Shown: one piece after another, positions 51,806 through 60,488 of the stretch
How the letters are laid out: every line of letters starts with the position of its first letter
Numbering within the stretch: the stretch's first letter is position 1
From: an uncultured Duncaniella sp.
GTDB lineage: Bacteria > Bacteroidota > Bacteroidia > Bacteroidales > Muribaculaceae
DNA: 64,000 bases
Assembly (NCBI GenBank): GCA_910587515.1
Contig: CAJULW010000010.1
Location: 1 to 64,000, forward strand
Reading direction: 5' to 3'
The notes under the pieces: generated by a model
The model's input: the letters and a program-made list of their open reading frames with translations, nothing else
Databases searched by the model: none
What the model was told of the DNA's origin: nothing
Made by a program: the position numbers and the translations under genes

Positions 51806-53137
51806 TCAATAGAGTTTTGTAAGTGATGAAAAAGGGTAGTAATGGCGGAGGATTTCGCTGTAGGAATAGCCGCGCTCGCCCATTACGGCCGCGCCTATCT
51901 GACACAGACCGACACCGTGGCCCCATCCTGCTCCGTGGAGAATGAAGTGTCCTGGGATGCCTCTGTCGTCAATGTCTCTTACCTCTACTATAAATGCCGA
52001 ACTATAGAGATGGCTTTCGGAAAGAGCGCGACGTATCATGAGTTCTTTGCCTATTATACGCTCTCCGAGTGTGCCCGTGATTTTCAGTTCCCTTATCCGC
52101 CCGGAACTTCCGCGTGTAAGGGGGGTGAGCGATATTATCTCTCCGAGATTTTCTCCGATACGGTCAGCCACGAGGCGTGAGATTTTCTTTTGGGTCAATT
52201 CTTCTGTCCATCGATAAAAATCGGGGGTTTCTTGGTCGTATCCGTTGAGTACTTGAGAGAGGGTCTGTGGGTCTGTGGTGTTGCAGAATGCTTGAGGGTC
52301 GCCAAGAATCCATTCGCGAGCGTTTTTTTCGATTGAAAGGTCGGGATAGTCTGTTTCGTCAACACCGTCGCGCCGCGGTTGCAGGTAGGGGCGGGAGGAG
52401 TCGTCCCAACAGGTCTCGAATTTTTCGAGCACGCCTCCGCAGCATTTTGAAAAACGTGTGTCGCAGAGTTTTCCGTCTGATGTAAGAACTTCTCCGCGGG
52501 TATCGGCTACCGCTCCGGCCGCTAAAGATGTTGATACGCGGTTTATTCCCTGATATCGTTGGCAATGGTCATCGGCGCATACGTCGAAATTGAGATGGTC
52601 TTCACGATCCCAATATTTGATGAGCGATGTCCCAGGATTGAGCGCGCGAGTTTCGGTATGGCTTTTGGGCATTGACAGCGGGCTGCCTCGTTGTATCATG
52701 GATAGAATCCAGCTTCTTGAAATGACAGCGTGTGCGCGTAATAATGACAATGATGATGTCGCTTTCATTTCGCTTGAAATGACACTCACGAGGTAGTCTT
52801 CGATATTGACAATATTTATTGCTGTGACCGCACCGTTTTCTGCGATCAGGCGCAAGGAACCACGGAAACGTTGGCTCTCTTTCCGTTCCCAATGAAAATC
52901 GACTCCGATTGTCACACCTTCAAGCTCGAAACTGTCGCCTGAATATGATGTCGGAGTCAGATCGATAGATGTATGGCTTTTACCGTCCCAATTTATGCAG
53001 ATACCGGAGTCACTGATTGATACGGATTGTTTGCCGGAAACGATTTCTCCTGTCTGGAGAGTGTAGAGTCCGGTGAGTGTAAAATCAATCGATTTGGCTG
53101 TGAGTATGCCGACTTTTACCTGTGGTTCAAGATTCAT
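51806..53137 (-). CDS. SpoIID/LytB domain protein without signal peptide
   Basis: A 443-residue protein. The SpoIID domain contains NIEDYLVSVISSEMKA (with the catalytic-type Glu of SpoIID lytic transglycosylases) and AHAVISRSWIL. A zinc-type Asp/Cys/His stretch, FDVCADDHCQRYQG, and the C-terminal GWGHGVGLCQIGA follow. It would act on glycan strands stripped of peptides. The N-terminus (MNLEPQVKVGIL) is not a signal peptide and there is no membrane helix, so the protein appears cytoplasmic, unlike Bacillus SpoIID. A domain of about 70 residues precedes the core. It lies between the DUF4922 gene (27 bases) and ampG (60 bases). Confidence 0.87.
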   Translation of the reverse strand: MNLEPQVKVGILTAKSIDFTLTGLYTLQTGEIVSGKQSVSISDSGICINWDGKSHTSIDLTPTSYSGDSFELEGVTIGVDFHWERKESQRFRGSLRLIAENGAVTAINIVNIEDYLVSVISSEMKATSSLSLLRAHAVISRSWILSMIQRGSPLSMPKSHTETRALNPGTSLIKYWDREDHLNFDVCADDHCQRYQGINRVSTSLAAGAVADTRGEVLTSDGKLCDTRFSKCCGGVLEKFETCWDDSSRPYLQPRRDGVDETDYPDLSIEKNAREWILGDPQAFCNTTDPQTLSQVLNGYDQETPDFYRWTEELTQKKISRLVADRIGENLGEIISLTPLTRGSSGRIRELKITGTLGERIIGKELMIRRALSESHLYSSAFIVEVRDIDDRGIPGHFILHGAGWGHGVGLCQIGAAVMGERGYSYSEILRHYYPFSSLTKLY

Positions 53138-53164
53138 TTTTCAAGCGTATTTGATAAGGTGTGA

Positions 53165-54115
53165 CTATCGTCTGTTATTAAGGTCATCCAAGATCGATAC
53201 TGTGCGGTTGAATTCATCGTCACTGAGTGCGACTTCCGATAATATGCGATAAGCTGTTCTTTCATCGATACGGTCGAAATCTTCCTGACGTGAGCAGACA
53301 ATGGTTCCGAGCATCTCGATTGAAGCAGGGCTGACGAGCAGGTCGCCTTTCTCGTAGCAGACGGGGCGGTGGCGTCTGCGGGGTGCTATGAAAGTGCGTA
53401 TACGACCGTTATCAAGATTGACAATAGCGACATTTACCATCGGTTCCGGTGAGGATTCGGGAAGAGCGTTCATCACGGTTTCAATAGAGTGTTCGAGTGA
53501 TGCGATATCGTTGGTGTCGATGATAAAAAACGGGAATGGATATATGCCGGGAGCACTGCGGTATATATTTGCAGATTCTTCTGTTTTGGTGATAGAAAGA
53601 AGGTTTACGGAATCGTGGTCGATTGACAGAATGTTTTCAGCTATCTCCAAGGACACTGCTTGGAAATGAAGATGATCAGGAGCCGATGCGCCACAATGCG
53701 GTCCGTTGTAAAATAGGCAAAGATCTTTTGCTTCGACGCATAGGGTTGCCATTTCGCGGATATGGCCGGAGAGCCGTTGCGGTTCGTGCCGGATGGAGGC
53801 TATCGTGAAATGTCGTCTGGCAAGAGGGTAGGGGTTGACAAGTATATCGTAGTCACCTTGTCTCATGCTACCCTGTTCTGATGGCCGGTTTTCAGCACAT
53901 AGGAAACAAGGGCGTTTGGATATGCTTTGTGGATCTGTTTTGGCTGTTATGGATGCACGACGATGGTTCGCCAACCGTTTATGAATTTTCCAACGGCAGG
54001 ATAGGTGATCCGCTTCGTTTTCATTAATGGGAACGGCCTGGTTCTTTTCGAGAGCGTTGAAATTTATTGCAGCCAATGGCCAACGGCTCAGTTCACTGTT
54101 AAAAAAATCATCCAT
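53165..54115 (-). CDS. DUF4922 family GalT/HIT-like nucleotidyltransferase
   Basis: A 316-residue cytoplasmic protein. RPCFLCAENRP (about residues 68-78) is a cysteine pair of the kind that binds zinc in GalT-type enzymes. NPYPLARRHFTI and CGASAPDHLHFQAV (about 139-152) give the HIT-superfamily triad HxHxQ, where the second His becomes nucleotidylated in GalT, Apa and GDP-L-galactose phosphorylase. The acceptor is unknown. It starts 4 bases after the glycosyltransferase stop, in the murein cluster. A sugar 1-phosphate or nucleotide-sugar substrate is inference. Confidence 0.78.
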   Translation of the reverse strand: MDDFFNSELSRWPLAAINFNALEKNQAVPINENEADHLSCRWKIHKRLANHRRASITAKTDPQSISKRPCFLCAENRPSEQGSMRQGDYDILVNPYPLARRHFTIASIRHEPQRLSGHIREMATLCVEAKDLCLFYNGPHCGASAPDHLHFQAVSLEIAENILSIDHDSVNLLSITKTEESANIYRSAPGIYPFPFFIIDTNDIASLEHSIETVMNALPESSPEPMVNVAIVNLDNGRIRTFIAPRRRHRPVCYEKGDLLVSPASIEMLGTIVCSRQEDFDRIDERTAYRILSEVALSDDEFNRTVSILDDLNNRR

Positions 54116-54119
54116 GGTG

Positions 54120-55523
54120 TCAAATAAGCCTGTTGGTCTTTATGCGGGCGAGTAGCTCGGTTGTTCGTAAGCGGTCCTTGTAAAGATTGTTTCGATTGAC
54201 TCGGTCCTCGCTGAGAGCATGGTCTGAATTGCCTTCCCAGCGACGGCAGGAGTAAAGGGAGTCATAGATACGTCCTATCCGGTAACGACGGCTGATGGCA
54301 AGCCCCATTGCATAGTCCTCACCGTAGCTCACGTCCGGAAAGGATATCTTTCTCGCTATCGGAGTATAGAATGCCCGTGGTGCGCCAAGTCCGTTGATGC
54401 GCAGTGCGTTGTTGGGGCCATTGTGGTCTGTCCATTCTTTATGGTCGATAAGCCCTGGAGGTATAGGATTTCCTTTGAAATCCGTAAGCGTGTAAGAACC
54501 TATCACCATCGCGCAACGCTCTTCGCGAAATTTATTGACTATCAGTTCGAGCGTGTCCGATCGGCTATATACGTCGTCACTGTCGAGTTGGATTGCGAAG
54601 CGTCCACAGTAAGGTGAGTTTAATCCCAGGTTCCAGCATCCTCCTATGCCTGGAGCCGGTCCGGACAGAGATGTGGTATCGATTATTTTCAGACGCTGTT
54701 CGTGTCTGGCTATCTCTGAAAGTATTTCGGACGTGCCGTCATCGCTTCGATTGTCAATAACGATCACGTTGAAATCGAATGTCGTGTCTTGTGACAGCGC
54801 GCTGTTGACAGCGTCAGCGATGGTTGCGTGCCTGTTGCGTACCGGTATGATTACTGAAGCCTCGACTGGGAAAGAGCTGCTGGAGATATCGATCTTTTGC
54901 ATCTGTATCGGGTTGATCAATGCTCCCAATGCTTCAAGATGATTCGTTGCAACCTGTTCCATTTCGATCTGTGATGTGCGATTGCGCGGATCGACGTATT
55001 TGAATTGGGTTTCACCTTCTTCAATAGAATGAGAATTGTCTGTGGATGCTTCATAGAGGGGCTCGATAATATGCACGATGGGTCCGAGGCGTGAAAGGCG
55101 GAGCCGCAGGTCGTACCATCCGGCTGCCTCGTAGGCTTTGTTTGTTTCGGCTATCGCTTTACGCATCATGTGGTTGTCGACCATAACCGTTTTTCCGAAA
55201 TCGAAATCGTCGCGCAACGCTCCCTGTTGATAGTCGATCAGGCTGTGTCGCGAATAGGATCCTTCGTTATTGACACTAAAATAATCGGAATAGACTATGG
55301 CGGCTCCTGTTTCGGTGAGGATTTGGCGCATACGTTGCATACCTCCGGTTGTAAAGCTTATGATATCATCGCTAAGGTTTATTAGTGTGACATCATCGTC
55401 CGATTCATTCGCGAGTTTCCGCATGGCTGCCGTGGATAGGCGGGAATGGGATTCGTATTTTTTCATGTCAAGAGATATGTTATGGTTTATTATCGATGAT
55501 TGTTTCGCTCTGTGGTCAGACAT
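54120..55523 (-). CDS. Family 2 glycosyltransferase, tandem GT-A-like
   Basis: A 467-residue cytoplasmic protein. The second half (about 222-460) is a complete GT-A enzyme: ASVIIPVRNRHATIADAVNSAL, VIDNRSDDGT, the DxD-type LDSDDVY, and GEDYAM with RRWEGNSDH. The first half (about 30-200) resembles the acceptor half of a GT2 (VYSDYFSVN, AGWYDLRLRLSR, IEPLYEAST) without the nucleotide-binding opening. It could be a degenerate partner domain. Its start overlaps the amidase stop by 8 bases, and the next gene is 4 bases away, so it is firmly part of the operon. Confidence 0.85.
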   Translation of the reverse strand: MSDHRAKQSSIINHNISLDMKKYESHSRLSTAAMRKLANESDDDVTLINLSDDIISFTTGGMQRMRQILTETGAAIVYSDYFSVNNEGSYSRHSLIDYQQGALRDDFDFGKTVMVDNHMMRKAIAETNKAYEAAGWYDLRLRLSRLGPIVHIIEPLYEASTDNSHSIEEGETQFKYVDPRNRTSQIEMEQVATNHLEALGALINPIQMQKIDISSSSFPVEASVIIPVRNRHATIADAVNSALSQDTTFDFNVIVIDNRSDDGTSEILSEIARHEQRLKIIDTTSLSGPAPGIGGCWNLGLNSPYCGRFAIQLDSDDVYSRSDTLELIVNKFREERCAMVIGSYTLTDFKGNPIPPGLIDHKEWTDHNGPNNALRINGLGAPRAFYTPIARKISFPDVSYGEDYAMGLAISRRYRIGRIYDSLYSCRRWEGNSDHALSEDRVNRNNLYKDRLRTTELLARIKTNRLI

Positions 55524-58425
55524 TGGTTTTTGGCCCGTTGCGTTTGCGCCGGTTGTTGTGCCGACGTTCCTCTTCTTTGCTGTCTTCGTTGCGTCGGGCT
55601 GTTTCTCTTGGATTGAGATTTTTACCGTTGCGGTTCGGTAGAGGAGCCGATGTCCGGGCTTCCTGACCTATTATGGTTTCAGGGATTACTTTCGGGCGGG
55701 CTCCTGGGTGGGTTCCTTCAGGTGCTGTGAAAAACGAAAGTATTTGCCCCATCAGCATATCGCGCTCGTAGTCTCCGCTTATTGTCTCGAACGGGAAGCC
55801 GAGTGTGACCGTCCTGTGTGAGCCGGGGTCGTATGCGACACCGGCTATATAGTCATTTTCGGTATAACGGAGGATTGCCGTCCCGCATGACTGATCTGCC
55901 GGAGCGAAAGATTCGGGCGATTCGACAGCATAGCAGTCTGCGTTAAGGTCTTGGCGGAATGTGAGAGACAGCCCCGGACGGAATTCTTTGTATTTTGATT
56001 TTGTTTCTCTTACTTTACCTGTTATCGCAGCTTTGGCTTGCCTCCATTCTATCCCGAGCACAGAGTGTCCGAAACGGTTGTCAGACAGGCGTTGCCCGGA
56101 GTCAGAGAAGCGGTTGTCGAAAAGATCACTGCCGATATAGCTTCCTGATACCATCAAGGAGCCTCCGTTGTCACAGAATTCAGACAGGCGTTGGCACAAT
56201 TCATCGGTGAAGGGTTTGAATTTGCGTTCTTGCGATGTGCCGACTGTAATTTCTTTCTGTTTTCCGAGGATGAGGTCTATTATGGACGTCTCAGGAATAT
56301 TCTCGACAAACGCGTCTACGCTACATGAGATGAAAGAATGTCCCGCTGCGCGGATCGATCGGCCGTGTACATACACAAAGTCAAATGTATTTCCTGCAAA
56401 CATCTCGGTTTCATAATTGGCATGGCTTGCCCCATGCCCCGGAGAGTCGTTCGTGGTCCATTCGACTTCGGGTCTGAATTCGGTTTGGTGGCCAGTGAAA
56501 TGTATGTCTCCGTAATAAGGGACTCCATGGTCTTCCTGATAGTCAAACCCGACACGACCGGTGGCATAGATTTCTGCGGGGCCTGATATGCGTGTGAAAC
56601 CGTTGACAATGAGCACTTGTCGCTTGTCTGTACCGGTATCGCACACTGAGAGTATTTCTGACGGGAAACTGATTCCTCCGTCATTTGCGGCTACGACTTT
56701 GTAGCTATAGATACGGTTGTCAGGTATTTTTACCGAAAGTCGCGGATCATCAACGACTGCGAGTTCAGTGAAAGCTCCGTCTCCCACGCGTTCGTAAACT
56801 ATATAATATGTAGGGGTAGCTGTCGGTTCGAGAGGGTCGTTTACCCCTTTCCATGTAAGAAGATATTCGTTCTCGCTGCCGGATATACGGAAATGACTGA
56901 CGGGCAATGGCTCGACGATATATGGTATGCCGTCTTTTTCATGGAGATATTTCAGTATGCCTTTGTATATGGCGCGGCTGACTGTGAAACGGAATGTAGG
57001 ATCAAGACCGTAGCGCATGTCTGCGAAGTTCTGATGGCTGAGTAGTTCGACAAGCATTGCAGGCACGCGTGGTTCTTTGGCTTCGTGATAAGCACGGTCA
57101 CGCAGTTTTCTGCGGTTCCATGTCGGCTCATATAGGGTCTGTATGTCATTGATGATTTGGTCGGTCACTATTTCAGCGTAGCGCCGCGATGTGGAGCGTG
57201 GTTCTCCATTGCCTAGGCGTTCACCCTTTGTGTAAACTATAGGCATAGTACCGACTGTCTCGTACGGGGTGGATGTTGTTCCCGCATCGGTGTGGAATGC
57301 GAACGATAGGTCTATCGGAATGCCAAGACCTTTCTCTCCTGGGAGCTGTGATGATCCTCCGGCAAGATAATTGACCCAAAGTCCCCGGCTCTTATAGTCA
57401 TCCTCATAGTCATCGACACCTTCGGTGACGCTATAAACGCTCGACGGTATTCCGGCCCATTGCATCCAATAGCGCGCTCCTTCCGTGAACCTTGGATATC
57501 CGCTGGATTCCGCTTCGCCTCCGGGAGCGGACCGACATACGTTTCCCATGCCTCCGCCTATTTTTATCGCGTCAGCTGTTATTAATTTCCCTTCGTCTTC
57601 CGATATGTTGTGCAACTCGACAACAGGTTTGTCACTTTTGCCGGCTGCGAATGGAAATGAACCAAGGTATATCCATGTCCCTCCACCTATGCGTTGGTTT
57701 ACTTCGAATTCTTCGCTTCCCGAGAGGGAATTGACTATGTAGCGTGCGTCGCTGGCACTATTCGGTAGAGACGCATAGCTTATGTAAAGCGCATAGTGTC
57801 CGGATTTTGGGAAATCAGCGTACCACATCGCTTTGGACACTTTTTTGTTGTCCTTGACAGTCCGGATTTGTCGGACGTTTCCCATACGGAATGGGTTGTC
57901 GGTTGAGGACAACGTAGCTTTTTTATAGCCGAAGCCTCGTACGTTTTCAGGAGTCAGCCATTTTTGTGAACCGTTACTTTCGATATAGCTATTTTGGGCG
58001 AAACCACCGTCCATATCGACTATGATTTCTTGTGTGGATAGATCTCGTTCGCGTGGAGTCATCACATAAGCTCCGGCGTTTTCAAGCATCGGGATAAGAT
58101 ATGGAATTACGTATGCCTGAGGATAAAGATCTTCCACCGTGCCCATTAGCCTTGCTCGTTGCCATTTCCAACGTTGCTCCTTTTGGTCGAAATAGCGTCC
58201 GTGGCTTTGCCATAGTGCTATGTTTTTGCCTGCGAGCCCATAGCGTACGGTCGGAGCATCCACTTTGGTTACAAATGCTTCGCGAGGTGGACGTGTGATT
58301 TGGGTGGTTGCTTTCACCACCTTGGTAGTCTTTGCCTTTTTTGCTTTGCGGCCTTTGGGAGCTTTAGGTGCGGCTCCGGCTGTTAGAGCGCAAAGAATCA
58401 TTATTATTGAAAGAAATTTTTTCAT
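55516..58425 (-). CDS. Exported amidase with golvesin-like and fibronectin domains
   Basis: A 969-residue protein with a signal peptide (1-19) and a Lys-rich segment (21-40). An amidase_3-type catalytic domain appears split: IALWQSHGRYF (His75) first, then SFAFHTDAG and MLVELLSHQNFADM. A golvesin-like carbohydrate-binding region (about 145-310, with SGHYALYISYASL) lies between. A fibronectin III-like domain (about 520-610) and a large C-terminal domain follow, with a basic tail. Database entries often call such proteins xanthan lyase, but murein amidase activity fits better. It leads the murein cluster. Confidence 0.82.
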   Translation of the reverse strand: MKKFLSIIMILCALTAGAAPKAPKGRKAKKAKTTKVVKATTQITRPPREAFVTKVDAPTVRYGLAGKNIALWQSHGRYFDQKEQRWKWQRARLMGTVEDLYPQAYVIPYLIPMLENAGAYVMTPRERDLSTQEIIVDMDGGFAQNSYIESNGSQKWLTPENVRGFGYKKATLSSTDNPFRMGNVRQIRTVKDNKKVSKAMWYADFPKSGHYALYISYASLPNSASDARYIVNSLSGSEEFEVNQRIGGGTWIYLGSFPFAAGKSDKPVVELHNISEDEGKLITADAIKIGGGMGNVCRSAPGGEAESSGYPRFTEGARYWMQWAGIPSSVYSVTEGVDDYEDDYKSRGLWVNYLAGGSSQLPGEKGLGIPIDLSFAFHTDAGTTSTPYETVGTMPIVYTKGERLGNGEPRSTSRRYAEIVTDQIINDIQTLYEPTWNRRKLRDRAYHEAKEPRVPAMLVELLSHQNFADMRYGLDPTFRFTVSRAIYKGILKYLHEKDGIPYIVEPLPVSHFRISGSENEYLLTWKGVNDPLEPTATPTYYIVYERVGDGAFTELAVVDDPRLSVKIPDNRIYSYKVVAANDGGISFPSEILSVCDTGTDKRQVLIVNGFTRISGPAEIYATGRVGFDYQEDHGVPYYGDIHFTGHQTEFRPEVEWTTNDSPGHGASHANYETEMFAGNTFDFVYVHGRSIRAAGHSFISCSVDAFVENIPETSIIDLILGKQKEITVGTSQERKFKPFTDELCQRLSEFCDNGGSLMVSGSYIGSDLFDNRFSDSGQRLSDNRFGHSVLGIEWRQAKAAITGKVRETKSKYKEFRPGLSLTFRQDLNADCYAVESPESFAPADQSCGTAILRYTENDYIAGVAYDPGSHRTVTLGFPFETISGDYERDMLMGQILSFFTAPEGTHPGARPKVIPETIIGQEARTSAPLPNRNGKNLNPRETARRNEDSKEEERRHNNRRKRNGPKTNV

Positions 58426-58574
58426 CGCTATAGGTTGTCTCCTGATTATAATAACACTTTGTTTTTGTCATGGCGTATGTCTTAACAGGAGAAATAATTT
58501 ATTTTTCAATAACTTTCGCTATTTACAGGAAAAGATTAAATAATTTTTAACCGTTGCATTGCTGAAATGCGATT

Positions 58575-58582
58575 GTAAAGGT
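58575..58582 (-). promoter_or_regulatory. -7 box candidate of the murein operon
   Basis: TACCTTTA on the minus strand differs from TAnnTTTG only in its last base and lies 150 bases before the amidase start. No -33 element is visible. The surrounding 377-base gap (58426-58802) has no gene; it also holds the hairpin at 58735-58778. Confidence 0.35.
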
Positions 58583-58734
58583 AGCAAAAAACAATGACTT
58601 TATATTCAATAAGAATGTTTGGTATTGGATAATGTATCTGTATTGGCAATTGTATTTTGATCATGAGCGGAATTGAATTTTTCGGATAACTATAATATAA
58701 ATTGTAGAGAAAGAGTTTTAATGCAGGAATTTAA

Positions 58735-58778
58735 GGAAATTGCGGACAGTAGCTTCAAATCTACTGTCCGCAATTTCC
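58735..58778 (-). terminator. 18-bp hairpin after the histidine-kinase-like gene
   Basis: A perfect 18-bp stem (58735-58752 with 58761-58778) has an 8-base loop. It lies 25 bases after the minus-strand stop at 58803. The tail reads TTTCCTTAAATT, a weak U-tract, so it is probably a terminator or a barrier between two minus-strand units. Confidence 0.65.
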
Positions 58779-58802
58779 TCAATGTCTGAGTTGTGGATTT
58801 TG

Positions 58803-60251
58803 TCAACTATGTATGGTCAATACGAATGAAGCTCCGTTGGTGATCGCAGGATCTATGGTGAGTGTACCGTTGATTTTTTCAGCGCGAAGCGCGCAGATGG
58901 AAAGCCCGAGACGGTCTCCGTCTTCAAGATCGCAAGTCTTTGAGAATGCAGTGAAAAGGTTCTCGCGTTCCTCTTCCGGAATACCTGGGCCGGAGTCGGT
59001 TACGATGAATTGATGGCTTTTTGCTCCGCGTTTGCGGTAGGCGAGTGTGATTTTCCCGCCTTCAGGGGTGAAACGGGCTGCGTTGTCCAATAGATGTGTC
59101 AGGATTTTACTCACTTCAAGCGAATCGATACGGGCGTAACCTCGTGTGCCGTCGAGATTCATCACTACACGCGGTTTTAGTTTCGGGCGCACATTGTCTG
59201 CGATCTCACGGCAGAATTCCTCAAGATTTATGTTTTCGAGAGATTCAATATCGCGTGGTTCGGAATTCTCTACGTCTGAAAGTTCTCCAACGCGTTCGAT
59301 ATATCCACGAAGGTTTTTGACTGAGGGATTTTCTTGGTCGAGTTTGTCGAGAGCAGGTTTCATTTGTGCCGACATGTTATGGAGGATCGCGCTTTTGGCT
59401 GCGCTCTGCGCGTTGGCCGCCTGAACTGATTTTTTCATTCTGCGGTTTTTTGCGATGACACGCCAATAGAACAAAGCTCCCACACCGAGTGCGGCCAATG
59501 TTATGACAAACAGGGTGATGAACGTGACGACCCAGCCCGTTCGAGCCTTGATCGCATGATCTTTCTCTGCGATAGTCTCTTGTGAGGCTGCGAATTCTTT
59601 CTTTACTTTACCGAGTTCGGTATTGGATGTTATCGCTTCGATTGAGTCGGACCATTGCATATAGCTTTCGTATGTGTGTCCGACAAGGGCCGCGTCATTG
59701 GCGGAAACAGCTTTGCTTATAAGTTTTCGGTATGCTGTGTCCGCGGTTTTATAATCGGTTGAATTGTCGAACTGTTTGATAAGTCTCGCTATACATAGAT
59801 CGCCTTTAGCGTTTTGACCTATAGCGTAGTAATATTGAGCCTCATTGAAAAGCATGTCTCCGACAATATTTTTATTGCCTGATTTTTTTGCATGGGTTCC
59901 CATCCTGGAGAGTACTTTTGCGGCCGATGCCTTATTGTCGATGCTGCGATAGATGTTGAAACGGGCTTTTTCCGTGATATAGTAGACGGATGGCATTGAG
60001 TCGGGAGTGATGTCGTGTGCGGCAAGTGTTTTATCTGCGTTGGACAGAAGCTTGAACGCCCCGTCGTAGTTGCGGGCGTCAGCACACACTTTGGCGGCCG
60101 CGGCTACCGAACGCGCTGCAGGCAGGTATTGTCCGGCCTTCATCTGTGAGTTGTAGGATTTAAGATAACGGTTCAAATCAATTTGGCTGTCAGCCCATAT
60201 CCCGAGTGCTGACAGGGTGATGGTCAGGAGCAGTGTGAGTAATCGTTTCAT
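58803..60251 (-). CDS. Histidine-kinase-like protein with altered H-box
   Basis: A 482-residue membrane protein. A signal peptide (1-20) precedes a helical, TPR-like exported sensor (about 22-230), then a membrane helix (240-263) and a cytoplasmic kinase module. The ATPase domain is complete: N-box LLDNAARFTPEGG (Asn390), G1 DSGPGIP (419-425), F-box-like NLFTAFSK and G2 RLGLSIC (447-453). In place of the H-box NMSHEIRTPL the protein has NMSAQMKPAL (292-301), so the usual acceptor His is Ala295. His291 lies four residues earlier. No response regulator gene is adjacent. Confidence 0.8.
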   Translation of the reverse strand: MKRLLTLLLTITLSALGIWADSQIDLNRYLKSYNSQMKAGQYLPAARSVAAAAKVCADARNYDGAFKLLSNADKTLAAHDITPDSMPSVYYITEKARFNIYRSIDNKASAAKVLSRMGTHAKKSGNKNIVGDMLFNEAQYYYAIGQNAKGDLCIARLIKQFDNSTDYKTADTAYRKLISKAVSANDAALVGHTYESYMQWSDSIEAITSNTELGKVKKEFAASQETIAEKDHAIKARTGWVVTFITLFVITLAALGVGALFYWRVIAKNRRMKKSVQAANAQSAAKSAILHNMSAQMKPALDKLDQENPSVKNLRGYIERVGELSDVENSEPRDIESLENINLEEFCREIADNVRPKLKPRVVMNLDGTRGYARIDSLEVSKILTHLLDNAARFTPEGGKITLAYRKRGAKSHQFIVTDSGPGIPEEERENLFTAFSKTCDLEDGDRLGLSICALRAEKINGTLTIDPAITNGASFVLTIHS

Positions 60252-60453
60252 AATATAAATAGTTTACGTGTCGCAATTTATCTGAGTAACACGTGGGAGA
60301 CTGTTTCGGTTTTGTATGTTCGGTGGTTAAATAATAGTCGCGTTCGATTGTCATTGTTGTCAGTATCTGAAGCGTTATTAACAATAAGAGCAAGTTTTCA
60401 ACATTTTAATACGATTTGATATGGTAAACGGAGCCGGGACGAAGCTTTTTTTG

Positions 60454-60461
60454 TTACTTTG
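60454..60461 (+). promoter_or_regulatory. -7 box candidate of parAB
   Basis: TTACTTTG differs from TAnnTTTG at one position and would give a leader of about 20 bases before the ATG at 60489. No clear -33 box. Confidence 0.4.
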
Positions 60462-60488
60462 TACCACGAAATTGACACAGAACTCTTT

